NCBI GenBank assembly: GCA_045106235.1
Contig: JBGCEJ010000021.1
Span: 1 to 64,000 of the forward strand
DNA: 64,000 bases
Source: UBA4427 sp045106235
GTDB taxonomy: Bacteria > Myxococcota_A > UBA9160 > UBA4427
Direction: 5' to 3'
A model generated the notes under the pieces. The model worked only from the letters and a program-made list of their open reading frames with translations. It searched no databases and was not told the origin of the DNA. The stretch's first letter is position 1. Each line of letters starts with the position of its first letter. Both the position numbers and the translations under genes were made by a program. This document shows positions 1 to 7,725 of this stretch, piece by piece.

Positions 1-2
1 CG

Positions 3-782
3 TTAGTTGTTCTGGCCTCGGCCGCGTTCGCGCACGGCTTCGAAGGCGGCGCTGGCGCCCTTTTGCGGTTGCATTGATTTGATCTGCTCCGAAGAGGTTC
101 GGCTTTCATGCTTCATGCCTTCGCCGAAGGTGGTCGCGAAGCCTTCGTCGATGAGCTTCTTGTAGGGCTCGAGCATATGGGGCATGACGGAGAGCATGTC
201 CCGGGCGACCCGGGTCGCGGTCTCATTGAGGGCTTCGGGAGCAACGACGTGGCTGACCAGGCCCCATTCCTCGGCTTTTTTTGCGGAGAGGAAATCGCCG
301 GTGAGGGAGAGGTATTTGGCGCGGTAGACGCCCAGCGCGCGGGGGAGTCGCTGGGAGAGGCCCGCGCCCGGGATCACGCCGACCCTTGCGTGGGTATCCG
401 CGAAGCGTGCCTGTGTCGAAGCGATCAGGACATCGCAGGCCAGCGCGAGTTCAAAGCCGCCGGTAATGGCGGGGCCGTTGATCGCCCCGACGATCGGACA
501 GGCACAGTCCTCCATCGCCTTCCATGCGTTGGGTCTTTCTCCGGGCTCGGGGGGTTGCTCGGAGAGCGTTCCGAATTCCTTGAGGTCGACTCCGGCGCAG
601 AAAGCGTCGCCCGCTCCGGTGAGTAAGACGACGCGGACGTCGGAATCCGCTTGGGCCTGTTCAAAAGCGGCGGCGAGTTCGCGCATGAGCGCTGAGGAGA
701 GGGCGTTCTTCGCTTCCGGACGGTTCAAGGTAATCCGCGCGAGACCGTCTTCGACGGTGTAGGTGACGAGTGCGTCGCTCAT
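3..782 (-). CDS. Crotonase-family protein (enoyl-CoA hydratase/isomerase-like)
   Basis: A 259-residue single-domain crotonase-fold protein acting on an acyl-CoA thioester. Both oxyanion-hole segments are visible: FCAGVDLK near residues 61-68 and GPAITGGFELAL near 103-114. The two glutamates that hydrate enoyl-CoA in the rat enzyme appear to be replaced. The first position (in FADTHARVG) is His, and the second (in LGVYRAKYLSLTG) is Lys. Hydratase activity is therefore doubtful, and the fold may serve isomerisation, hydrolysis or another thioester reaction. The start is ATG and the stop is TAA just inside the window. It is divergent from the VOC gene at 856. Family assignment is secure; the reaction is not known. 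Confidence 0.9.
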   Translation of the reverse strand: MSDALVTYTVEDGLARITLNRPEAKNALSSALMRELAAAFEQAQADSDVRVVLLTGAGDAFCAGVDLKEFGTLSEQPPEPGERPNAWKAMEDCACPIVGAINGPAITGGFELALACDVLIASTQARFADTHARVGVIPGAGLSQRLPRALGVYRAKYLSLTGDFLSAKKAEEWGLVSHVVAPEALNETATRVARDMLSVMPHMLEPYKKLIDEGFATTFGEGMKHESRTSSEQIKSMQPQKGASAAFEAVRERGRGQNN

Positions 783-855
783 GGTGTTTCTCCGCTCTGG
801 GCTATAACCGAAAGGCCGAACTCACCATAGCTCGGAACGCAAAAGGAGAAGGGCG

Positions 856-1608
856 ATGACCTCGAAAGACGGAGAAGTGCCGGGTCTGCTGCAAATTACG
901 CTGATCGTTTCAGATCTGGACGAAACGGCTCGGGTATTGGGGGAGGCCTTCGGTCTTCAAGTCGCGTTTCGCGACCCGAGTGTGGAGCTTTGGGGGCTGA
1001 ATAATATCGTGCTGCCGATGGGCACGACCTTTATCGAGGTCCTCGCTCCGCAGCCTGGTCCGAAAGGAGAGGCCTCGCCGGGAGCGCGGCATCTCGCGCG
1101 TCAGGGCGGGGATGCGGGTTATATGGTGATCCTGCAGACGCGCGGGCTTCCGGACTGGAAACAGCATGTTGAGGCCTGCGGCGTGCGGATCGCCTTCGAG
1201 GCGGAAAGCCGCGACACGAAAGATGGGCAGGACTGGGCGGGGCTTCATCTGAATCCTGCGGATAGCGGCGGGATGATGATCTCCCTCGACGAACCCGATC
1301 CACCCGATTCCTGGGCGGGCGCAGGGCCGGATTGGAGAGACTTCATCGTTCGCGACGTCACGACGGGGTTGGCCGGGATCGTGCTCCGGAGCGCTGATCC
1401 TGAAAAGCTGGCCGCGCGCTGGGGCGAAATTCTTCGCCGTCCGATCGCCTCTGGGCGGAGGATCGACTTGGATCCGGGATGGGTTGCGTTCGAGACCTCG
1501 GAGCCGGGGCAGGCGGAGGGCCTCTCTCGCGTCTGCCTCGATGCGACCGATCTGAGTCGGCGCGGCGAGAAGGTCACGTTAGGCAACGTGGTTTTCGAAT
1601 TGGTCTAG
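856..1608 (+). CDS. VOC (glyoxalase-like) family protein
   Basis: A 250-residue protein of the vicinal-oxygen-chelate fold. The N-terminal half opens with a strand of the type LLQITLIVSDLDETARVLGEAFG, typical of glyoxalase-like domains, and the second half (from about residue 170, GLAGIVLRSADPEKLAARWGEIL) repeats the same beta-alpha-beta pattern. It therefore looks like two fused modules. No substrate can be read from the sequence; glyoxalase, dioxygenase or epimerase chemistry are all possible. A good Shine-Dalgarno sequence (AAGGAGAAGGG) precedes the ATG. It is divergent from the crotonase gene and convergent with the oxygenase gene at 1624. Confidence 0.85.
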   Translation: MTSKDGEVPGLLQITLIVSDLDETARVLGEAFGLQVAFRDPSVELWGLNNIVLPMGTTFIEVLAPQPGPKGEASPGARHLARQGGDAGYMVILQTRGLPDWKQHVEACGVRIAFEAESRDTKDGQDWAGLHLNPADSGGMMISLDEPDPPDSWAGAGPDWRDFIVRDVTTGLAGIVLRSADPEKLAARWGEILRRPIASGRRIDLDPGWVAFETSEPGQAEGLSRVCLDATDLSRRGEKVTLGNVVFELV

Positions 1609-1623
1609 CGCCCGCGCCCGGTA

Positions 1624-2580
1624 TTAACTCGAAAGGTTGATTTCCCAAAGGACTTCGTCGAGGCGGTCCGCCGCGGAAATTGCGCCGAAACGCTGAGGGG
1701 TTTCCGCGCTGACGCAGCTCGGCATCGGCGCGAGAATGGTGCTCGGGGTGGGATGGCAAAATTGAACGACCGAGAGCCGCGGGCCTTTCTGGTCGGGGCG
1801 GGCGATGACGCGGTGGATCCCGGTGGGCAAGCGTCCATTCGAGAGATGCTCGAGCATAATTCCGGTATTGATGACCGCGGCGCCCGGAGGAGGCGCAGCG
1901 TCAATCCAACCTTCTTTGGTCTTGACCTGAAGGCCCGGCGCGGTTGCGCGGGGGAGCGCCGTAACGAGGTTGATGTCGCCGTGTTCAGCCGCCCAGATCG
2001 GTGGGGTCGAATCGTCGTTCGGCGCCGCCTGCATAGCGGGGTAGTGGACGGCGCGTGTGAGTGTGGCGCCGTGGCGAACGAGCGGGTCGAAGAAGTCGGC
2101 ATGGGCACTAAGGCCTTCGGCGACGATGCGCAGGAAGCGAGTCTGGAGCGCCAGGGTCTGCCGATGGAAGTTCATGAGCAGGGATGTTATGCCGGGTAGG
2201 TCTCCTTCTGGCAGCAGCGGGGCTGCGTAGCGATCGGGATAGCGCATGCCGAGTGGGTGGCCTGCTGGTGCTGTGTCTCCCCAGTTCAGCATCTCCTTCC
2301 AGTCGGCGACGGAAGCACTCGCAGCGGTTTCAACCATGAGTCCCGTATAGCCCCGCTGACCTCGACTCCCTTCCGCAATCCAGCGATTCTTGTCCGCGAG
2401 CGGGAGTGCGAAGAAGTCCCCAAGCGCCGAATAGCAGGCATCGAGATCGCTCTCGGGGAGATCGTGCTCAAGATAGACGAAGCCCGTCGCGAGGCTCTCC
2501 ATCACGCCCGCAATCACCGCGCGGCGTTGCCGGCGATCCCCGCGTTCGAAGGCCAGCAGATCGACGTCTAGAATTTTCAC
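1624..2580 (-). CDS. 2-oxoglutarate/Fe(II)-dependent oxygenase, isopenicillin-N-synthase-like
   Basis: A 318-residue protein with a DIOX_N-like first half and a double-stranded beta-helix oxygenase domain in the second half. The metal triad is visible as H200-x-D202 (EHGDINLV) and H256 (TGIHRVI), with the 2-oxoglutarate-binding R-x-S motif at R268/S270 (PRLSVVQF). Known relatives hydroxylate, desaturate or cyclise small molecules; the substrate here is unknown. The start is GTG at 2580, supported by GAGGAG eight bases upstream. It lies just downstream of, and in the same direction as, the thiolase gene, so the two may be co-transcribed. Confidence 0.88.
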   Translation of the reverse strand: MKILDVDLLAFERGDRRQRRAVIAGVMESLATGFVYLEHDLPESDLDACYSALGDFFALPLADKNRWIAEGSRGQRGYTGLMVETAASASVADWKEMLNWGDTAPAGHPLGMRYPDRYAAPLLPEGDLPGITSLLMNFHRQTLALQTRFLRIVAEGLSAHADFFDPLVRHGATLTRAVHYPAMQAAPNDDSTPPIWAAEHGDINLVTALPRATAPGLQVKTKEGWIDAAPPPGAAVINTGIMLEHLSNGRLPTGIHRVIARPDQKGPRLSVVQFCHPTPSTILAPMPSCVSAETPQRFGAISAADRLDEVLWEINLSS

Positions 2581-2625
2581 GGGGCGTCTCCTCGGCAGGA
2601 GAAGAAGCCGGCACCGAGCAAGCGT

Positions 2626-3801
2626 CTAGCCCTTCCGGAGCAGCGTGCCTGTGCCGAGGCCGCCTCCGCAGCACATCGTCACCAGGCCATGCTCTTTGCC
2701 GCTTCGTTCCATTTCATGGACGGCCTTCGTGAGCAGGACGGCACCGGTTCCGCCGAGAGGATGGCCGAGGGCAATCGCGCCGCCGTTCGGGTTCACCGTA
2801 TCCATGTCGGGCTTGAGCTCCCGCTCCCAGGCGAGGACGACGGAAGCGAAGGCTTCGTTGATTTCTGTCACGCCGATATCGGCGATCGAGAGCTTGTTCT
2901 CCGCGAGGAGCTTCTGGGTCGCTCCGATTGGGCCGGTCAACATCAGAACCGGGTCAGAGCCGACGAGGCAGGTGTCGACGACCGTGGCCTTCACGGTCAG
3001 TCCGAGTTCATTCGCTTTCTCTCGGCTCATCATCAGTACGGCGGCCGCGCCATCGGAGATCTGCGAGGAGGAACCCGCGGAATGCACGCCGTCGGGCATA
3101 TTCGTGCGCAGCCCGGAGAGGGCTTCGAGCGTCGTCGCGCGGAGGCCTCCGTCTCGGGTGACGTTATGCGTCTCCTTGGAGGGCTTTCCGTCTTCGAAAC
3201 CGATCGGGGCATCGATGGGCACGATCTGCCCGTCAAAGCGGTTGTCGGCCCAAGCCGCGGCGGCGAGGTCCTGGGAGCGTTTGCCGAAGGCGTCGGTTTC
3301 GTCTCGGGTAATACCCCACTGCTTCGCGATGCGCTCAGCGCCGTCGAACTGGGAAGTGAACTCATAGTGGTTCCAGTAGTTCTTGTTGACGGGCTTTCCG
3401 ACCGAGGGTTCTTTCGGGATGGTCGAGCCCATCGGGATCTGGCTCATGGCTTCGACGCCGCAGCCGATCGCAGAGTCCACAACGCCCGACGCGATGAGCG
3501 CGTAGGCGAGATTCGTCGCCTGTTGAGACGATCCGCATTGCGTATCGACCGTTGTTGAGGCGACCTCGAGGGGAAGTCCCTGTGCGAGCCAGGCGTTTCG
3601 GGTCACGTTCATCGTCTGCATGCCGACCTGACCCACGCAGCCGCCGATCACCTGGCCGACGACGCTGGGGTCTATGCCCGCACGAGAGATGACCTCGGAT
3701 TGGACGGCGCCGAGGAGGTCGATGGAATGGGCCGCAGCGAGTTCGCCGTTTCGCTTGCCAAGAGGGGTTCGGGCGGCTTCAACGATGACAACTTCGGGCA
3801 T
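2626..3801 (-). CDS. Thiolase (acetyl-CoA acetyltransferase / 3-ketoacyl-CoA thiolase)
   Basis: A 391-residue thiolase that would cleave 3-ketoacyl-CoA with CoA or condense two acyl-CoAs. The nucleophilic cysteine is C89 in VDTQCGSSQQ. The C-terminal catalytic pair is H347 in ALGHPLGGTG and C377 in TMCCGGGLGTG. The last motif has CC where many thiolases have C-[IV]. Length is usual for the family. I chose ATG 3801 (MPEVVIVEAARTP) because the reading frame upstream to 4053 has no thiolase similarity and runs into the neighbouring nitroreductase gene. Sequence flavour is close to the steroid/branched-chain 3-ketoacyl-CoA thiolase group; the substrate is an inference. Confidence 0.95.
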   Translation of the reverse strand: MPEVVIVEAARTPLGKRNGELAAAHSIDLLGAVQSEVISRAGIDPSVVGQVIGGCVGQVGMQTMNVTRNAWLAQGLPLEVASTTVDTQCGSSQQATNLAYALIASGVVDSAIGCGVEAMSQIPMGSTIPKEPSVGKPVNKNYWNHYEFTSQFDGAERIAKQWGITRDETDAFGKRSQDLAAAAWADNRFDGQIVPIDAPIGFEDGKPSKETHNVTRDGGLRATTLEALSGLRTNMPDGVHSAGSSSQISDGAAAVLMMSREKANELGLTVKATVVDTCLVGSDPVLMLTGPIGATQKLLAENKLSIADIGVTEINEAFASVVLAWERELKPDMDTVNPNGGAIALGHPLGGTGAVLLTKAVHEMERSGKEHGLVTMCCGGGLGTGTLLRKG

Positions 3802-3940
3802 GGTTTGAGGAACCTTTCGTTCGTTCGTTCGTGCGTGGTCGCATATTGGGCCTTCTATTATACCGACTGGCCGGGGCTTAGACCCTTCGGCATCCGCCTC
3901 AAAACTCTCGGTCCGGTTCTCTCCGACTCGGCGCGCGGCG

Positions 3941-4615
3941 CTAGGCGATCTCGCGTCCTTCGCTCTCCGTGGTTCCGTCGTATTCGTTAAAGAAGAGTTT
4001 CGAGTCCACGGGATGGCGCGGAGGCACGCCGTGCTTTCCGAGGGGCCAGCCAATCGGAATCATCACGGCGCTCGGAATATGTTCCGGCAGGCCGATCAGT
4101 TCATCGCATTCGTCCCCGAAGGCGCGGTGGAGTGTCGTGAAGGAGGCGCCCAGGCCGACGGCGCGACAGGCCAGCAGGATATTCTGGGCGCAGGGGAAGA
4201 GCGCCTGAAGCTGGGGCTCGTCCCTTCGCTTCCAGCCCGCAACAAAGAGCAGAACCGGGGCTTCGTGCAGATGCTCGGCAAGGTGGAGCGCGGCGATCAT
4301 ATTGCGCCGCAAATGGTCGGGGAAGCCTTCCTTCTCGGCGCGCTCGATCGCCGGGCCAATATAGTTCTGGAAGATCGGGGCATAGCGCTTTGCCACCCAG
4401 GCGCGCTTGACGGGATCATCGACCGCGACGAAGACCCACGGCTGTCGATTGCCGCCGCTCGGCGCAAAGGTGCCGGCCTCGCAGACCTTGCGGATGAGCG
4501 CGCGCGGGACGGGATCGGTCTTGAGCCGCCGGATCGCTCTCGCGGTTCGGATGCCTTCGAGCAGCGGCAGGTCCTCGCCAATGCCGTCGATGTCGATTTC
4601 TTCACTCTCGCTCAT
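3941..4615 (-). CDS. Nitroreductase family flavoprotein
   Basis: A 224-residue FMN-dependent nitroreductase-fold protein. The N-terminal phosphate-binding pattern TARAIRRLKTDPVP is followed by APSGGNRQPW, the hallmark segment that holds FMN, and later by GLGASFTTLHRAFG and the C-terminal IGWPLGKHGVPPRHP. Known members reduce nitro, quinone or enone substrates with NAD(P)H. Its position next to thiolase and 2OG-oxygenase genes suggests catabolism, but no substrate can be assigned. It starts with ATG at 4615, about 110 bases from the divergent menB gene. Confidence 0.9.
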   Translation of the reverse strand: MSESEEIDIDGIGEDLPLLEGIRTARAIRRLKTDPVPRALIRKVCEAGTFAPSGGNRQPWVFVAVDDPVKRAWVAKRYAPIFQNYIGPAIERAEKEGFPDHLRRNMIAALHLAEHLHEAPVLLFVAGWKRRDEPQLQALFPCAQNILLACRAVGLGASFTTLHRAFGDECDELIGLPEHIPSAVMIPIGWPLGKHGVPPRHPVDSKLFFNEYDGTTESEGREIA

Positions 4616-4725
4616 GGGTGGGCTCCTTTGCGGAGAGATTAGCGGGCCTCGGCGCGCGGGATCGCTATTCTCCGGCGCCCGGGCGGGCGGAGGTGCTTTC
4701 GCCCCGGTTGAGAGGGATGCCTGCG

Positions 4726-5643
4726 ATGACCAAGAATGAGAATTCCGTTTCTGAAACTTTCGATGCGAGTCGCTGGGCGCCGGTCCCTGGATTCGAACTG
4801 AAGGATCTGACCTATCACCGCGCGGTGGATCAGGGGACGGTGCGCATTGCCTTCAATCGGCCTGAGGTCCGGAACGCGTTTCGCCCGCAGACGGTGGACG
4901 AGCTCGACCGTACGCTGAATCACGCGCGCATGACGACCGACGTCGGCTGTATCTTGCTCACCGGGAATGGTCCTTCGCCTAAGGATGGGGGCTGGGCCTT
5001 TTGCAGCGGCGGCGATCAGCGCATCCGTGGCAAGGATGGCTACAAATACGCCGAGGGGGAAGAGGCGGGCTCGATCGATCCGGGTCGCACGGGCCGCTTG
5101 CACATTCTCGAAGTCCAACGGCTGATTCGGTTCATGCCTAAGATCGTGATCGCGGTGGTGCCCGGTTTCGCGGTGGGCGGCGGGCATAGTCTGCATGTCA
5201 CCTGCGATCTGACTCTCGCGAGCGAAGAACACGCCGTCTTTAAACAGACCGATACCGATGTCGCGAGTTTCGACGGCGGGTTCGGCTCGGCGTATCTTGC
5301 GAAGCAGGTCGGTCAGAAATTCGCGCGCGAGATCTTTTTTCTCGGCAAAAGCTATTCCGCGGAGCAGGCCCATCACATGGGCATGGTGAACGCGGTCGTT
5401 CCCCATGCGGAGCTTGAGGCGACGGCCCTCGAATGGGCCGCCGAAATCAATACCAAGAGCCCGACGGCCCAGCGCATGGCCAAATTCGCGATGAACTTGA
5501 TCGATGACGGTATGGTGGGGCAGCAGGTCTTCGCGGGCGAGGCGACGCGGCTCGCCTATATGACCGATGAGGCAGAAGAGGGGCGGGATGCGTTTCTTGA
5601 GAAGCGCGACCGCGACTTCTCGGGCTTCCCCTGGCATTTCTAG
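4726..5643 (+). CDS. menB: 1,4-dihydroxy-2-naphthoyl-CoA synthase (MenB)
   Basis: A 305-residue crotonase-fold enzyme that closes the naphthoate ring in menaquinone biosynthesis. Diagnostic features are the long insertion after FCSGGDQRIRGKDGYKYA, and the segment SFDGGFGSAYLAKQVGQK followed by FAREIFFLGKSYSAEQA, which are near-invariant in MenB and resemble actinobacterial forms. The C-terminus ends in DRDFSGFPWHF, also typical. Start choice: ATG 4726 has GAGAGGG nine bases upstream; ATG 4717 is too close to that site. It implies a menaquinone-based respiratory chain. No other men genes are in the window. Its TAG stop overlaps the TAG stop of the convergent gene through a shared CTAG. Confidence 0.95.
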   Translation: MTKNENSVSETFDASRWAPVPGFELKDLTYHRAVDQGTVRIAFNRPEVRNAFRPQTVDELDRTLNHARMTTDVGCILLTGNGPSPKDGGWAFCSGGDQRIRGKDGYKYAEGEEAGSIDPGRTGRLHILEVQRLIRFMPKIVIAVVPGFAVGGGHSLHVTCDLTLASEEHAVFKQTDTDVASFDGGFGSAYLAKQVGQKFAREIFFLGKSYSAEQAHHMGMVNAVVPHAELEATALEWAAEINTKSPTAQRMAKFAMNLIDDGMVGQQVFAGEATRLAYMTDEAEEGRDAFLEKRDRDFSGFPWHF

Positions 5644-6818
5644 CTGAAAGCGGGGATCCCCGTTTGAGCACGACCGAGAATCAGCGCATGAATATCGTGG
5701 GTGCCTTCGTAGGTATTCACTGATTCAAGATTCATGCAGTGTCGGATTACGTGGTACTCGTCGGAAATGCCGTTGCCGCCGTGCATGTCCCGAGACACGC
5801 GGGCGATGGCCAAAGCCTTCCCGCAGTTATTTCGTTTCAGCATCGAAATGTTCTCGGGCGCGAGGCGGCCTTCGTCCATCAAGCGGCCTGCGCGCAGGGC
5901 GGAATGCAGGCCGAGGGTGATCTCCGTCTGCATGTCCGCGAGCTTCAGTTGAATGAGCTGGTTTGCCGCCAAGGGGCGACCGAATTGTTCGCGGTCGAGC
6001 GTGTAGCGCCGTGCCGCGTGCCAGCAGAATTCCGCCGCGCCCATGGAGCCCCAGGCGATGCCGTAGCGGGCTTTATTGAGGCAGCCGAAGGGGCCGCCGA
6101 GGCCTTTGATTTTGGGGAAGAGGTTTTCTTCCGGGACGAAGACGCGGTCCATCACGATTTCACCCGTGATCGAAGCGCGCAGAGACATCTTGCCTTCGAT
6201 CTTGGGGAAGCTGAGTCCCTCCATTCCCGCTTCGAGGATGAAGCCGCGAATCTCGCCGTCGAGTTTCGCCCAGACGACGGCGACATCGGCGATGGGACTA
6301 TTCGTGATCCAGGTTTTGCTGCCGGTCAGGAGGTAGCCGCCATCGGTTTTCTCGGCACGACTGCGCATGCTGCCGGGGTCGGAGCCATGGTCGGGTTCAG
6401 TCAGGCCGAAGCAGCCCACGAGTTCGCCCTTTGCGAGGCCGGGGAGCCATTTTTCACGCTGCTCCTCGGTTCCGTAGGCGTGAATCGGATGCATTACGAG
6501 GGAAGACTGAACGCTCATCGCCGAGCGGTAACCGGAGTCGACGCGCTCGACCTCCCGGGCAATCAGTCCGTAGGCCACGTGAGAAACCTCAGCGCAGCCG
6601 TACTTGGCGGGCAGGGTGGCGCCGAGAAGTCCAAGCTCTCCCATCTCGCGGAGGATTTCCCGGTCGAAACTTTCATGGCGGTTGGCCATGAGAACGCGGG
6701 TCATCAGCTTGTCTTGCGCGTAGTCATGTGCGGTATCCCGAATCAGCCGCTCCTCGTCGGTCAGCTCTTCCACGAGAAGGAGCGGGTCAGACCAATCGAA
6801 TCCAGGTTTTCCAGCCAT
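5640..6818 (-). CDS. gcdH: Glutaryl-CoA dehydrogenase (acyl-CoA dehydrogenase family)
   Basis: A 392-residue FAD-dependent acyl-CoA dehydrogenase. It matches glutaryl-CoA dehydrogenase: ALTEPDHGSDP-like flavin segment (GLTEPDHGSDPGSMR), RYGIAWGSMGAAEFC, and the C-terminal catalytic block NTYEGTHDIHALILGRAQTG, with E371 as the expected base. The reaction would be oxidation and decarboxylation of glutaryl-CoA to crotonyl-CoA, in lysine, tryptophan or aromatic degradation. ATG 6818 is preferred over 6911 because family similarity begins there (MAGKPGFDWSDPLLL) and GGAG lies upstream. It is convergent with menB. Specificity against related short-chain enzymes is inferred from motifs only. Confidence 0.92.
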   Translation of the reverse strand: MAGKPGFDWSDPLLLVEELTDEERLIRDTAHDYAQDKLMTRVLMANRHESFDREILREMGELGLLGATLPAKYGCAEVSHVAYGLIAREVERVDSGYRSAMSVQSSLVMHPIHAYGTEEQREKWLPGLAKGELVGCFGLTEPDHGSDPGSMRSRAEKTDGGYLLTGSKTWITNSPIADVAVVWAKLDGEIRGFILEAGMEGLSFPKIEGKMSLRASITGEIVMDRVFVPEENLFPKIKGLGGPFGCLNKARYGIAWGSMGAAEFCWHAARRYTLDREQFGRPLAANQLIQLKLADMQTEITLGLHSALRAGRLMDEGRLAPENISMLKRNNCGKALAIARVSRDMHGGNGISDEYHVIRHCMNLESVNTYEGTHDIHALILGRAQTGIPAFS

Positions 6819-7000
6819 GGGAGTCTCCGGGCCTCGCGCGGGCGCCTCAGGGCAGCGAACGGCGTAGGCTTTTGAGGGCGGCGTCTTCATGACGCTCAAG
6901 GGGCCAAGCATCGCCCGAGGGGAAGGGCGCTCTCGTACGCGTTCAGGCGTAGCACGCCGGTCGACTTGCCGCTGCGCGTTCGGAAAGCGAAGGTCTCAGT

Positions 7001-7594
7001 ATGAATAGAAACCAAAGTCATTTCCGGTCCCGAGGCCAAGCCTCGGGTCTCGTCTTTTCCCTGCTCCTTCTTTTGGCGATCGGATCGCTCAGCGCATCCT
7101 CCGCCTTCGCCGCGCCCCCGAAAGTGGGATCGCCCGCGCCGGCCTTCGAGTTCCAGGGGGTCGACGGCGCGCTGCATCCCTCGTCTGCGCTCTACGGGGA
7201 GACGGGCGTCGTTGTGGCTTGGTTCCCCAAAGCTTTCACACCGGGTTGAACGGCTGAACTGGCTGCGCTGCGTGACAGCGCCGAAAAAATTGCTGAGTTC
7301 GATGTGAAGGTGCTCTACGTCAGCCTGGATACAGCGGAGAAAAACGCTGAATTTGCGGCCTCCTTGAAAACGGACTTGCCGGTCGTGAGTGATCCAGACG
7401 GGCGGGCAGCGAAGTCCTTCGGGGTCCTGGGAATGGGTGGACTCTATTCGCGTCGCTGGACCTTTTACATCGATGCCGAGGGAATTCTCCGGGACATCGA
7501 TAAGTCGGTCTCCCCCGGAACCGCCGGCGTTGATATGGTGGGCAAGCTCGAAGCGCTCGGTTTCGCAAAGCGCAAAACGGACGAATCGCCTTAG
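7001..7594 (+). CDS. Secreted selenocysteine peroxiredoxin (TGA at the peroxidatic Cys position)
   Basis: Read through TGA 7247-7249, this is a 197-residue AhpC/TSA-fold peroxiredoxin, BCP/PrxQ-like. Residues 1-38 form a signal peptide with a Leu-rich core and an AFA-A cleavage site, so it should act outside the cytoplasm, reducing peroxides. The active-site motif P-x-x-x-T-x-x-C is intact as P76-KAF-T80-PG-U83, with TGA exactly at the cysteine codon. The family arginine is in YSRRWTFYID (R151/R152). No cysteine occurs elsewhere, so no resolving thiol is present in the chain. Homology continues for 114 codons after TGA in the same frame. ATG 7001 follows GAAGG at 6989-6993. A candidate SECIS hairpin lies at 7265-7281. 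A pseudogene is the alternative but fits poorly. Confidence 0.88.
7265..7281 (+). promoter_or_regulatory. Candidate bacterial SECIS stem-loop for the Prx selenoprotein
   Basis: Directly after TGA 7247-7249, GCGCTG (7265-7270) pairs perfectly with CAGCGC (7276-7281) around the loop CGTGA (7271-7275). The loop starts 21 bases after the TGA and its second base is G. As remembered from the described bacterial SECIS consensus (loop roughly 16-37 nt from UGA, G within the first two loop bases), this fits. It is inside the coding region, so the bases also encode protein. SelB binding is inferred, not shown. Confidence 0.7.
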
Positions 7595-7654
7595 TTGTGA
7601 GAGGCGGGGTTGTTAGAAGCGGGGTTGTGAGGGGCGAGGTTGTGAGAGGCGAGT
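7595..7654. repeat. Four tandem 15-bp repeats just after the selenoprotein stop codon
   Basis: Starting at the base after the TAG stop (7592-7594) there are four 15-base units in perfect register: TTGTGAGAGGCGGGG, TTGTTAGAAGCGGGG, TTGTGAGGGGCGAGG and TTGTGAGAGGCGAGT. They differ at two to four positions from one another. They contain repeated in-register TGA/TAG-like triplets and are not obviously coding. They could be slippage-derived sequence or a transcript 3' element. No hairpin is obvious. Confidence 0.85.
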
Positions 7655-7725
7655 CGCGAGGGCGCGAGGGCACTCGAGGAGCGACGAATGCCTGGGGCCG
7701 CTGGGCTTCGTGAAGGAGCAACAGG

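Noticed and set aside
4780..4805. A reverse T-arm-like GGATTCGAACT at the start of menB.
   Set aside because: No cloverleaf can be formed and the bases are coding for the MenB N-terminus.
4639..5637. A long open frame opposite menB.
   Set aside because: Composition is Arg/His-rich with no motifs; MenB on the other strand is unambiguous.
5739..6875. A long plus-strand open frame opposite the glutaryl-CoA dehydrogenase gene.
   Set aside because: No recognisable domain and the opposite strand carries all acyl-CoA dehydrogenase motifs.
7001..7249. An 82-residue open frame ending in FTPG, read as a truncated or pseudogenised peroxiredoxin.
   Set aside because: The same frame resumes after the single TGA with intact Prx sequence, TGA lies exactly on the catalytic Cys column, and a SECIS-like hairpin follows. 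Random inactivation at that one codon is much less likely.
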